Source: CAZQVN01 sp964596775 (GTDB lineage: Bacteria > Eisenbacteria > RBG-16-71-46 > JABDJR01 > JAWXBZ01). From it: a DNA stretch of 64,000 bases. The DNA is taken from NCBI GenBank assembly GCA_964596775.1, contig CAZQVN010000014.1:1-64000 (forward strand), in the 5' to 3' direction. Made by a program: the position numbers and the translations under genes. The notes below the pieces were generated by a model, which saw only the letters and a list, made by a program, of their open reading frames with translations, had not been told where the DNA came from and made no database searches. Positions 24,905 to 33,226 of the stretch are shown here, one piece after another (position 1 is the first letter of the stretch; each line of letters begins with the position of its first letter).

Positions 24905-27628
24905 TCAGGGCAGCTTCTTCACGTCTCCGGCCACGATCAGGTGCATGCGCGCGGGATGGAAGAACTTGCGGATCGCCGCGTCCACCTGGACCTTCGTCAC
25001 GGCGCGCATCCGGGCCGGAAACTCGTCGAGGTAGGCGGGGCCGTATCCGAACCGCGCCGCGTCGGTGAGTGCGGCGGCCACCCCGGCGTTTGTGCCGAGA
25101 CGCACGTTGTAGTTGCCGGCGAAGAACGACTTCTGGGCTTCCACTTCGTCCGCGGTGATCCCCTCGCGGCAGTATTTTTCGATCTCCTCGCGGGTGGACC
25201 GGACCGCCTGCGCCAGGTTCTGCGGGGCCACGGCCACGTCGGTCAGCCACACGCCGTCGAGGACGTCGGCCTGGCGGAAACGGGACCAGAGGTTGTACGA
25301 CAGCCCCTCGGTGTCCCGGACCCGCTTGCCGATGCGGGACGACAGCGACGTCTGCCCGAGCGCCGCGTTGGCGATCAGCGCCGCCTCGTAGTCGGGGTCG
25401 GTGCGCCGGAGCCCGGAGGCATGACCGAACACGAAGTCGATGTTCGCCTTGCCGGGGAGGAGGACGATTTCACGGGTGCCCTTGCCGAGCTTCGCCGGTT
25501 CCACGCGCGCCTCGGGAAACACCGGCCGCGCCCCCGCCGGAAGCGCGCCGAGATGCCGCGCCACGAGTGCCGCCGTCGCCTCGCGGTCCACGTCGCCGAC
25601 GACGGCGAGGAACAGCGATGCGCCCACGATCCTCTCGCGGTGAAACGCCTTCAGGTCCTCGACGGTGGCGGCATCGATGCCGGCCAGCCACTGTTCCTTC
25701 GTCGGCGCCCGGAACGGGTGACCGGCCGGCAGCGTCAGCTGGGTCAGCCGGTCGTAGGCGCGGCTCCGGGTGCTTTCCGACGACTGGAGGATCCCGTTCT
25801 TCATCTCCAGCTTGGCCTTGGCCAGCTCCGAATCCGGAAAGGAGGGGTTCAGGAGTTCGTCGGCCAGGATGTCGAGGAGCAGGGGGAGATCCCGGGACAG
25901 GCCGTTTCCGGTGATCGTGAACTCCGTCGTCGACGTGCCCATCGAAAGCCTGGCCCCGGCGTTCTCGAGAAGCGCCCCGATCTCGAGCTTCGTGCGGCTC
26001 TTCGTGCCGCGGCCGAGCATCCGGGCGGTCAGGTCGGCGATCGCCGGATTGCCCGCGGGGGCGGTCATGTCGCCGGCGAGGATCGTGCCATGGAGGGCCA
26101 CGGTCGGGACGGCGCCGTTGGCCACGACGTCCAGCGTGATGCCGTTCGGCAGGACGCGGTGCAGCGTGCGCGCGGCAAACGCCGCCTCTCCCGGCGCGGC
26201 CGGGGGCGCCGACGGGGTCGCGGGAGCGGGGATCGGCGCCGGAGCCGGCGTCACGACGGCCGCGGCCTGTTCGACCGGCGGGTTCACCGGGGCGTCCACC
26301 GGCACGAACCAGCCGACCGTGGCGTGGTCCGGAACAAGATACCGGGCGGCCACCCGGTTCACGTCGTCCGCGGTCACCGCGTTCATCCGGTCGAGATACG
26401 TCACGAACCATTTCCAGTCGGCCGACGCGACGGCTTCGGCCATGCTCGAGGCGAGGTTGTACGTGCCGTCCCGCGAGCGGATCACCGCCACCTCGATCTG
26501 CTTCTTCGCCCGCGCCAGTTCCTCCTCCGTCACGCCGTCCTTCGCCACCCTGGCCAGCGCTTCCTTGATCGCCGTCTCCACGGCCTGGTGATCGGTGCCG
26601 TCGGCCACCGTGGCGCCGAAGTAGATCAGGTAGGGATCCTTGAACGCCTGGTTCCACGAGAACGGGGCCGTGGCCAGCCCCGGCTCGACGAGGGACTGGT
26701 AGAGGCGCGCGTTCAGGCCGTCGCCGATGATGGTGGAGAGCACGTCGAGGGGGATGAAATCCGGGTCGAGGGAACCGGGGCGCATGTACGCGATGTGCAC
26801 CATCCCCACGGAGCCGGGGCGCTTCACCACGACGCGCCGTTCCCCTTCCTGGGGCGGCTCGACGGTCGTCACCTGCGGGATCGGCTTCGGCGCCTTCGGG
26901 AATCCGCCGAACTGTGCGTCGAACGTCTTCAGCGCTTCCTCGACGTCGAAATCGCCGACGAGGATCGCGGCGGCGTTGTCCGGCCAGAAGTAGGTGTCGT
27001 AGTGCTCCCGGAGTTTTTCCGTCGTGACGTTCTCGATGTCCGAACGGTAGCCGATCGTGTCCCAGTGATAGGGGTGCGCCACGATCGCCGCGCCGTTGAC
27101 CGCCTTGTTCAGCGCCGACCAGGGGTCGTTCTCGCCGATCTCGTATTCGTTCCGGACCACCGACATCTCCGGCCGGCGTTCCTCGTCGAGAATGAGGCCG
27201 CGCCGGAGCCGGTCCGCCTCGATCCGCATGGCCAGCTCCAGCTTGTCGGCGGGGAGCGTGGAGTAACCGGTCATCCGGTCGTTCCACGTCGTCATGTTCG
27301 TGGAGGAAAAGTCGGCGCCGGCCTCGTAGAGGATCTCCTGGAACGTCTTGTGACCCCGGGCCTTGCCGAAGTTTTCCGTGCTCTTGTTGAAGATCAGGTG
27401 CTCGAGCAGGTGGGCGGAGCCCGTATTGCCCGGAGCCTCGTTCCGCGATCCCACGTGATACACCACGAAGAACGTGAACACGGGGGCGGCGTGGTTCGGG
27501 GACACGAGGATCGTCATGTCGTTGGACTTGAGCCGGAACAAGGTGAACCCTCCCGCGGAGTCGATCTGCTCCACGTTCGGAGGGAGGACGAGGGCGGCGG
27601 CCGTCAGGAGGGTTGCGAGTGTCAGCAT
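24905..27628 (-). CDS. Exported M16 (pitrilysin-family) zinc metallopeptidase
   Basis: A 907-aa periplasmic or surface protease with a short signal peptide (about 1-16). It contains both halves of the M16B/C pair. The N-terminal half has the inverted zinc motif HLLEH (His73, Glu76, His77) and the distal ligand Glu in VRNEYEIGEND (about 161). The second half (about 500-905) lacks HxxEH but keeps the fold landmarks, for example RSRAYDRLTQLTLPAGHPF and TEGLSYNLWSRF, so it is the usual inactive partner domain. An Ala/Pro linker (about 450-480) joins them. Genes on both sides run in other transcription units. Confidence 0.93.
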   Translation of the reverse strand: MLTLATLLTAAALVLPPNVEQIDSAGGFTLFRLKSNDMTILVSPNHAAPVFTFFVVYHVGSRNEAPGNTGSAHLLEHLIFNKSTENFGKARGHKTFQEILYEAGADFSSTNMTTWNDRMTGYSTLPADKLELAMRIEADRLRRGLILDEERRPEMSVVRNEYEIGENDPWSALNKAVNGAAIVAHPYHWDTIGYRSDIENVTTEKLREHYDTYFWPDNAAAILVGDFDVEEALKTFDAQFGGFPKAPKPIPQVTTVEPPQEGERRVVVKRPGSVGMVHIAYMRPGSLDPDFIPLDVLSTIIGDGLNARLYQSLVEPGLATAPFSWNQAFKDPYLIYFGATVADGTDHQAVETAIKEALARVAKDGVTEEELARAKKQIEVAVIRSRDGTYNLASSMAEAVASADWKWFVTYLDRMNAVTADDVNRVAARYLVPDHATVGWFVPVDAPVNPPVEQAAAVVTPAPAPIPAPATPSAPPAAPGEAAFAARTLHRVLPNGITLDVVANGAVPTVALHGTILAGDMTAPAGNPAIADLTARMLGRGTKSRTKLEIGALLENAGARLSMGTSTTEFTITGNGLSRDLPLLLDILADELLNPSFPDSELAKAKLEMKNGILQSSESTRSRAYDRLTQLTLPAGHPFRAPTKEQWLAGIDAATVEDLKAFHRERIVGASLFLAVVGDVDREATAALVARHLGALPAGARPVFPEARVEPAKLGKGTREIVLLPGKANIDFVFGHASGLRRTDPDYEAALIANAALGQTSLSSRIGKRVRDTEGLSYNLWSRFRQADVLDGVWLTDVAVAPQNLAQAVRSTREEIEKYCREGITADEVEAQKSFFAGNYNVRLGTNAGVAAALTDAARFGYGPAYLDEFPARMRAVTKVQVDAAIRKFFHPARMHLIVAGDVKKLP

Positions 27629-27726
27629 GGGGGGAGTCTACGAAAAAGAGGATGGGGAGGGAATGGTGGGCGGGGGCCGGGTCAGGGAAGGCAGTGGCCC
27701 GTTTGCGTGCGGCGGGTGCTCATGCT

Positions 27727-28143
27727 TCAGCCATACCGGCGCTTCGTCTGCGCCATGGATCCGACGACCAGCCGTTCGAGCACGGACGTGTCCAGGTCGC
27801 CCAGCCGCTTGAAGTACAGGCAGGACCTGCCCATCGAGTGCTTGCCGAGTCTCGCCAGCAGCGCTTTCTGTGCGTCGCCTTCGGCATCCAGGTAGACGAC
27901 GAGATGCCGGCCCCTGATGGCAAACGCCGCTACCGGCATTTCCCCGGATCGGCCGCTCTCGTACGTGTAGCGACAGGAACCGTAGCCGACAATGCTCGGC
28001 CCCCACATTTTGGGCTGACGCCGGGTGAGCTTCCTGAACATGGCCATCAGCGCCTTGCAGTCCGCCTGTTGTTCCGCGCTGGCGCGCGAAGCGATGTAGT
28101 CCTTGACGCTGGCGCCGGTTGGTCTGGTCTTGTTGTCGGCCAT
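27727..28143 (-). CDS. DUF1801 domain protein
   Basis: A 138-aa small cytoplasmic protein of the DUF1801 family, recognised by the core MWGPSIVGYGSCRYTYESGRSGEMPVAAF and the downstream LVVYLDAEGDAQKALLARLGKHSMGRSCLYFKRLGDLD. No enzymatic role is established for the family. The gene is less GC-rich than its neighbours and lies alone between the M16 peptidase (99 bp away) and a divergent outer-membrane gene, so it may be a later arrival. The start at 28143 lacks a strong ribosome site. Confidence 0.9.
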   Translation of the reverse strand: MADNKTRPTGASVKDYIASRASAEQQADCKALMAMFRKLTRRQPKMWGPSIVGYGSCRYTYESGRSGEMPVAAFAIRGRHLVVYLDAEGDAQKALLARLGKHSMGRSCLYFKRLGDLDTSVLERLVVGSMAQTKRRYG

Positions 28144-28282
28144 TGCGGATCACTCCGATGGGTTGCCGGTGCGGATTGAAGCGGCCACGAACGTCCCGCT
28201 TCAACCTGCGCATGATATGCCGCCCGAAAAACCATCACCAACATTTTTCTCTCGCGGCCAGCCCACATTTCCCTCTATCCAA

Positions 28283-28307
28283 TCCATGACACCCACCAGA
28301 TCATGGA
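28283..28307. promoter_or_regulatory. Possible operator: 7-bp dyad
   Basis: TCCATGA (28283-28289) and TCATGGA (28301-28307) form an inverted repeat with arm centres about 18 bases apart. It sits 56 bases upstream of the Omp85-like gene, in the divergent intergenic region 28144-28362. Geometry fits a dimeric regulator site, but a single dyad of this size can arise by chance. Confidence 0.25.
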
Positions 28308-28362
28308 CGATCAGCTGCCTGTCCGACTGGCTTTGCCGCCCTGTCTGTGCGATGGTTCCGCT

Positions 28363-29609
28363 ATGAGTAAGTCCCTGTTCGCCCGGGCGCTGATCGCTCT
28401 CGTTGCCGTCGCCGGACTCCTTCAGACGTGTCCGGCGTCCGCATTTCCCCCGANNNNNNNNNNNNNNNNNNNNNNNNNNNNNNNNNNNNNNNNNNNNNNN
28501 NNNNNNNNNNNNNNNNNNNNNNNNNNNNNNNNNNNNNNNNNNNNNNNNNNNNNCTCGTTGCCGTCGCCGGACTCCTTCAGACGTGTCCGGCGTCCGCATT
28601 TCCCCCGAAGCCCGGGGGCTGGCTGTTTCTCCCGCGCGGCTCGCACGCCGCGGAAAACGGGTTCGGTTTCGGCCTGAGCGCCTTCAAGCCGTTTCGCGGA
28701 CCGATGGCCGGGCCCGAGGCGCCCGATTCCGAAATCCATCTCCGCGGAAAGGTCACGACGAAGGGGCAGAAGTCGGGCGAAGCGTCCGTCGAGTGGAGCC
28801 CCGGAGGCGGACGGTTCTACTTCAAGTCGAAGGTCGGCTACAGCGACTTCGCGCGCCTGTTCTGGGGAGTCGGACCGGAGGCGCCCCTTTCCGCCGAGGA
28901 GGTGGTTCGTCCCCGGGAGACGCTGGTCTACCAGGAGGCGTTCTGGAACGTGTCGAAGCCCGTCAAGGCCGGTGTCCGCTATGAGTTCGAGGAAACGCGA
29001 TACCTCGACGTGGAACCGACGAGCCTCATCGCCACCGCGGGATACGGCGGAGCGGAAGGGGGCCGCGTTTCGGGGAGCGGTCTGCTCGCCGAACTCGATA
29101 CGCGCGACCGCCGGCACTCTCCGACCTCGGGATTCTACCACCAGGCCTTCGCGTTGATCTTTGATGAGGCGCTCGGAAGTGATTACGATTTCAACAACTA
29201 CAACGTTGATCTGCGAAGTTACCTGAGCCCCGCGGACGGCCATGTCCTGGCCACCCAGTTCTTCCTCTACAGTGCCCGGGGGGAGGCCCCGCTGTGGCGG
29301 TACGCCGAACTGGGAGGGCGCGCCCACTCGCGCGGCTATCGGGTCGGCCGCTACCGGGACCGCCTCCTGCTGTCCGCCCAGGTCGAGTATCGGGTCGCGG
29401 TGGCCGGGCGTTTCGGTCTGGCCGGGTTTGCCGGGATCGCGGACGTGGCTCCTGAATACGACGGGTTCCGGCTGGACCATGTCCGCCCCACGCTCGGGGG
29501 CGGGGTGCGGGTCCGGATCCGGAAGAACGATCCGCTGAAGGCCCGCCTGGACGTGGCCGCCGGGGACGAATCGGTGCGCCTCTACTTCGGGTTCGACGAG
29601 GCGTTCTAG
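28363..29609 (+). CDS. Omp85/surface-antigen-type outer-membrane beta-barrel without POTRA domains (N gap inside)
   Basis: Removing the N gap and one of the two flanking 55-bp copies restores a single frame of 363 aa starting at ATG 28363. A signal peptide covers about residues 1-27 (ALIALVAVAGLLQTCPASA). Almost the whole mature protein is a 16-strand-like amphipathic beta barrel. SRGYRVGRYRDR matches the conserved L6-loop (V/I)RGF/Y motif of Omp85 proteins, and the last residue is Phe (GFDEAF), the outer-membrane insertion signal. No POTRA domain fits between signal peptide and barrel, so it is not BamA or TamA; it resembles the stand-alone bacterial surface antigen (D15) barrels. Substrate unknown. 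Confidence 0.8.
28399..28608. other. Assembly gap: 100 N flanked by identical 55-bp copies
   Basis: N run at 28454-28553. The 55 bases at 28399-28453 recur exactly at 28554-28608. The duplicated piece encodes part of the signal peptide of the Omp85-like gene. Confidence 0.9.
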
Positions 29610-29693
29610 GGAATTCGAATCGGTCGCCCCGAAGCGTGCCGCCGTGCCGACGGTACCGGCAGTACCGACGGCGACCACGAGGACCGGTCGACC

Positions 29694-32270
29694 TCAGCGG
29701 GTGATCATCACCTTCTGCCGGCGCGACTCCCCGTCCGCGTTCATCCGGATGAAGTACACGCCCGACGGAACCTCCGCGCCGCTCTCGTCCCGCCCGTCCC
29801 AGGTGACTTCGTAGCGTCCGAGCGGGCGCGGCTCGTCGACCAGGACGGCCACGCGCCGCCCGCGCACGTCGTGCACCTCGATCGTGACCCGGGTTTCCCC
29901 GGGAAGTTCGAAAGCGATGCTGGTGGCGTCGGTGGTGGGGTTCGGCCGTCCGGGACGGAGTTCCAGCCGGGCGGGAGGATCGAGGCCGACGCCCGACACC
30001 GGTCCGGTGGACGCCCAGGTCGTGTTGGAAATCGGCGACCAGTTCGGCCACTCGTCCGCCGTCTTCATGGCGAAGTAGTAGAGATAGCCGAAGCCCAGCC
30101 CGGCAACCCGGAACGTCTGCGTCTGGCCGGGGTCGAGCGGGCCGGGCTCGCCGACGATGTAGTTGGTGCCGTCCCAGTTTCCCGCGTGGATGGGGAACGT
30201 GGCCAGTCTTAGGTCGTAGAGGTTGGCCCGGCCGACCATCCCGTCATCACCGGGGCAGGTCCACGCCAGCGTGATCGCGTTCGTTTCCACGCCGACGACG
30301 CGCAGGTCGGTGATCGCCGCCGGAGGGATCGAGTCTCCGGGCAGGGTGGTGGCGAAGGGGATGTTGGACAGAGGCGACCAGTTCGGCATTTCGTCGCCGA
30401 CCCGGATCATGAAATAGTACGTGCGGTTCGGCATCATTCCGGTCAGGTTCATCGTGTGGACGGTGCCCGGCGGTCCCGGGGTCGGTTCGCCGACCACGGA
30501 TGCGGCCGAGTTCATGTTTCCCGTGTCGATCGGGAACAGCGCGTACCGGAGATCGAAGAACGAGGCGGTGCCGGTGTTCCCGTCGTCTCCGGTGGCGGTC
30601 CAGCGGACCGTGGCCCTCGTGGGGGTCGTGGACAGGATCTGGAGATCGGTCACCGGAGCGGGGGCGGTCGTGTCTCCGGGGAGCGTGACCGCACTGACGA
30701 CGTTGGAGATCGCTCCCCAGTGGCCGCGAAGGTCCCTGGTCTTGGCCGCGAAATGATACTGCTGGTTGCGGGTGAGGTTCGGAACGATGACGGTCTGCGG
30801 AAGACCGGGAAGGAACGGCACGATGTTCTGGGGCAGTATTGTGGACGTGTAGTACTTCGGGCCGTTCATGAGGGTCGAGTTGTACCGGACCTCGACCTGA
30901 AACGCCTGCCCGTCCAGATAATTGTCCCCGACATTCGTCCATTGAAGTTCGATCTGGTTTTCCCACGTCCGGGTCACGGTGAGGTCCGAGATCGGCGCCG
31001 GAAAATCGTTGTCGTTCGGATCCCAGAACTCGTTGTTGAGCAGGATCAGGGCGTCGCAGTAGGAAATCGGCGGGATGTAGTCGTTTTTCGAACCCAGGAA
31101 CGTCGTCCAGTTGTCGTTGACGATCACCGAGCCGTTGGAATAATCGCGCCGCCACAGCGTGGTGCCGTTGAACACTCCCTGGTACGGCGGTCCGAGCGGC
31201 GTTCCGATCGGCTTGTCGAACTCCGGTTCCCACCAGATCGAAAAGTGGGCGCCGCCGTTCTCCAGGCCGATGTCGATCGACACGTAGCCGTCCCGGAGCA
31301 TCGTCGAACCCATGACGAAACGTTTCCTCCGGCCGTATTCGGGAGTCCGGTCGGGATTGAACCGGTCGCCGTAGGGCCACTTCGTGTTGATGATGTTCAC
31401 CCGGGGCACACCCTGGTAGCTGTCCTCGTTGACGAAGTAGCCGTTTCCGCCGAACATCTTGCTGACCCACGTGTAGCCGAGCGGGTGGCCGAGTTCGGGC
31501 GTCCCCTTGAACGGAAACGTTTCGATCATCGTTCCGTTCTGCTCGTAGAAGTAGTTCTGTCCGTTTCCGGTGAGGAGTTCGCCCGGGGGAAACGTGCGGG
31601 CCAACCGCTTGATCAGCGTGTCGTTGCCGGCGCGCCAGAACATGTCCAGCGTGGGCTGCGGGTCCGCGGTGCCGTCGCGGTCGGCGTCGATCGGGTAGGG
31701 GTTCAGGCCGGTGTTCGCGTTGATGAACCAGATCCCGATCCAGACGTTGTCGAGGAAGACGCCGTCCCAGTTGGAGGCGCCGTTCTGGAGGACGCTCTGG
31801 GTGATGAACCGGGGGAACCAGTCGAGATAGGTTTCCCCCTGGGCGTTGACCGGGCAGAGCGAGGTCGTGTTGGCGGTCCACTTGCCGATGTGGTCGGAGA
31901 CGTGACCGCCCTGGGTGTTCCACAGCCACCAGTTGTTCGCGTCGATGACCTCGAACATCTCCCGCCATTTGCTGTTCGAGGGAAATACGGTGGCGTTGGC
32001 CCAGGTTCCGTTGATGGGGATGTAGGCGAGGATCTTGATGTTCGGATTGACCGCCTTGATCTGGACGAGGATCGAATCGGGGGAGTCCACGTCAAGGCTG
32101 AGGATGTCGTACTTGGCGAGGTTCGGAATGTCGGTGGGTTCGAAATAGTTCCGGCCGTAGAAATTGAAGACCTTCGGGTACGGCGGGGCGGCGCCCGCGG
32201 CGGACGCCCCGGCCAGCGCGAACGCGACCGCCAGCAGTGCGGACAGATGTAAACGTCTCTCGTTGATCAA
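29694..32270 (-). CDS. Secreted GHL15-like putative glycoside hydrolase with FN3 domains and FlgD-like C-terminus
   Basis: An 858-aa exported protein. After a signal peptide (about 1-27) comes a TIM-barrel-like region (about 30-420), with NFYGRNYFEPTDIPNLAKYDILSLD, ILAYIPINGTW and GASNWDGVFLDNVW, which resembles the putative glycosyl hydrolase family GHL15. Acidic residues such as Asp in FLDNVW could be catalytic. Three fibronectin type III domains follow (each starting near PAPISDLTV, PAPVTDLQIL, PAAITDLRVV). The last 85 residues are a FlgD-like Ig sorting domain (VHDVRGRRVAVL, WDGRDESGAEVPSGVYFIR) like that of the subtilase. The start is a TTG with AAGGA 8 bases upstream. The glycan target is unknown. 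Confidence 0.8.
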   Translation of the reverse strand: MINERRLHLSALLAVAFALAGASAAGAAPPYPKVFNFYGRNYFEPTDIPNLAKYDILSLDVDSPDSILVQIKAVNPNIKILAYIPINGTWANATVFPSNSKWREMFEVIDANNWWLWNTQGGHVSDHIGKWTANTTSLCPVNAQGETYLDWFPRFITQSVLQNGASNWDGVFLDNVWIGIWFINANTGLNPYPIDADRDGTADPQPTLDMFWRAGNDTLIKRLARTFPPGELLTGNGQNYFYEQNGTMIETFPFKGTPELGHPLGYTWVSKMFGGNGYFVNEDSYQGVPRVNIINTKWPYGDRFNPDRTPEYGRRKRFVMGSTMLRDGYVSIDIGLENGGAHFSIWWEPEFDKPIGTPLGPPYQGVFNGTTLWRRDYSNGSVIVNDNWTTFLGSKNDYIPPISYCDALILLNNEFWDPNDNDFPAPISDLTVTRTWENQIELQWTNVGDNYLDGQAFQVEVRYNSTLMNGPKYYTSTILPQNIVPFLPGLPQTVIVPNLTRNQQYHFAAKTRDLRGHWGAISNVVSAVTLPGDTTAPAPVTDLQILSTTPTRATVRWTATGDDGNTGTASFFDLRYALFPIDTGNMNSAASVVGEPTPGPPGTVHTMNLTGMMPNRTYYFMIRVGDEMPNWSPLSNIPFATTLPGDSIPPAAITDLRVVGVETNAITLAWTCPGDDGMVGRANLYDLRLATFPIHAGNWDGTNYIVGEPGPLDPGQTQTFRVAGLGFGYLYYFAMKTADEWPNWSPISNTTWASTGPVSGVGLDPPARLELRPGRPNPTTDATSIAFELPGETRVTIEVHDVRGRRVAVLVDEPRPLGRYEVTWDGRDESGAEVPSGVYFIRMNADGESRRQKVMITR

Positions 32271-32442
32271 GCGGCGTGTCCTTGATTGGAACCTTATCGA
32301 AAAAAAGCAGATGTGAAAGTATCAACGCGTCCGGCACTGTACAAGCCGTTTTTCCGATTTTGGACGATTTCCCGGACCGCGACCTTCCGTATCGCCGCCC
32401 CGGAGGGTGAGCGGTTCCCCGAAGAGACCCGATATCTTCATC

Positions 32443-32471
32443 TTGAACGGCCGCGAATCCCGTGATAAGTT
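32443..32471 (+). promoter_or_regulatory. Possible sigma70-like promoter of the tRNA-Ser/tRNA-Ala cluster
   Basis: TTGAAC (32443-32448) and TAAGTT (32466-32471) are 17 bases apart and end 29 bases before tRNA-Ser(CGA). The -35 is good and the -10 poor. A promoter is expected in this 230-bp gap, so this is the best local candidate, not a firm call. Confidence 0.3.
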
Positions 32472-32500
32472 CTTCCGTCGCTTGACGAAATGACACCTCT

Positions 32501-32590
32501 GGAGAGGTGCGAGAGTGGTTGAATCGGGCGGTCTCGAAAACCGTTAAGGGTGAAAGCCCTTCGAGGGTTCGAATCCCTCCCTCTCCGCCA
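32501..32590 (+). tRNA. tRNA-Ser(CGA)
   Basis: Class II tRNA with acceptor strands ggagagg and cctctcc. The anticodon stem-loop is gcggt-ctCGAaa-accgt and the long variable arm is aagggtgaaagccctt. The T loop is ttcgaat, the discriminator is G and CCA is encoded. It reads UCG codons. It opens a run of tRNA genes just upstream of the SRP RNA. Confidence 0.97.
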
Positions 32591-32644
32591 GGGATGACAT
32601 AATGCGCTGGCCGTGCAAGAGTTGGCCGGGAAGAATCAGCTTCA

Positions 32645-32734
32645 GGAGAGATGTCCGAGTGGCTGAAGGAGCGCGCTTGGAAAGCGCGTGTGTGGGAAAC
32701 TGCACCGAGGGTTCGAATCCCTCTCTCTCCGCCA
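32645..32734 (+). tRNA. tRNA-Ser(GGA)
   Basis: Class II tRNA with acceptor strands ggagaga and tctctcc. The anticodon stem-loop is cgcgc-ttGGAaa-gcgcg and the variable arm is tgtgtgggaaactgca. The discriminator is G and CCA is encoded. It reads UCC and UCU. Its 3' half nearly matches the truncated tRNA-Ser at the left edge of the window. Confidence 0.97.
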
Positions 32735-32793
32735 GCCGTTCGCGGCTGGGCAAGCCGATTTCAGGTCGGGAGGGCAATCCGGACCGAAAACGT

Positions 32794-32869
32794 GGGGATG
32801 TAGCTCAGATGGGAGAGCGCCTCGTTCGCAACGAGGAGGTCGGCGGTTCGATCCCGCTCATCTCCACCA
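32794..32869 (+). tRNA. tRNA-Ala(CGC)
   Basis: Standard cloverleaf with acceptor strands ggggatg and catctcc (one G-U pair). The anticodon stem-loop is cctcg-ttCGCaa-cgagg, the T loop ttcgatc, the discriminator A, and CCA is encoded at 32867-32869. It reads GCG, a frequent codon in this GC-rich genome. Confidence 0.97.
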
Positions 32870-32877
32870 TGATCAGG

Positions 32878-32918
32878 CCGGGCTCCGCGCTCCGCAAAGG
32901 GCCGGAGCCCGGTGTTTT
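32878..32918 (+). terminator. Intrinsic terminator after the tRNA cluster
   Basis: A 10-bp stem (32878-32887 ccgggctccg with 32903-32912 cggagcccgg) and a 15-base loop are followed by tgtttt. It begins 8 bases after the tRNA-Ala CCA and separates the tRNA transcript from the SRP RNA. Confidence 0.8.
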
Positions 32919-32934
32919 GGAAAGCAGCAAGTTC

Positions 32935-33165
32935 GGGTCGTGCTAGGCGGGGAACCAGCGGTGCCCTGTACCTGCAATCCGCTACAGCAGGGCTGAATCC
33001 CCGGCCCCGGACTTTCGTCTTGTATTGCAGTTTCGGGAGAGGTGGCGTTGAGGGTCAGACCCGACGCAACGTGAGTCCATGAACCCCGTCAGGACCGGAA
33101 GGTAGCAGCGGTAAGTGGTGCCTCAGGTGTGCCGCCGGATCTCTGGCCGGAGCCGGCCACCCGGA
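32935..33165 (+). ncRNA. ffs: Signal recognition particle RNA, large bacterial type
   Basis: The RNA core of SRP, which binds Ffh and targets membrane proteins. The Alu-like 5' domain is recognisable from tgctaggcggggaaccag, gtgccctgtacc, gcaatccgctacagc and agggctgaatcc. The S domain has the nearly invariant Ffh-binding loop gtcaggaccggaaggtagcagc split over 33088-33109 (conserved tcagg-ccggaa-gcagc). Having both domains makes it the roughly 230-nt large type, as in Bacillus, not the short 4.5S type. Ends are approximate, set by the pairing of ggccccgg near 32999 with the distal ccggagccggcc. Position directly before dnaX is common in bacteria. Confidence 0.88.
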
Positions 33166-33226
33166 GCGGATGCGGGGCGGGGTTCAAAGCCGGGTGCACG
33201 ATCCACTTTTTCTCTGGAGGCCCGTT

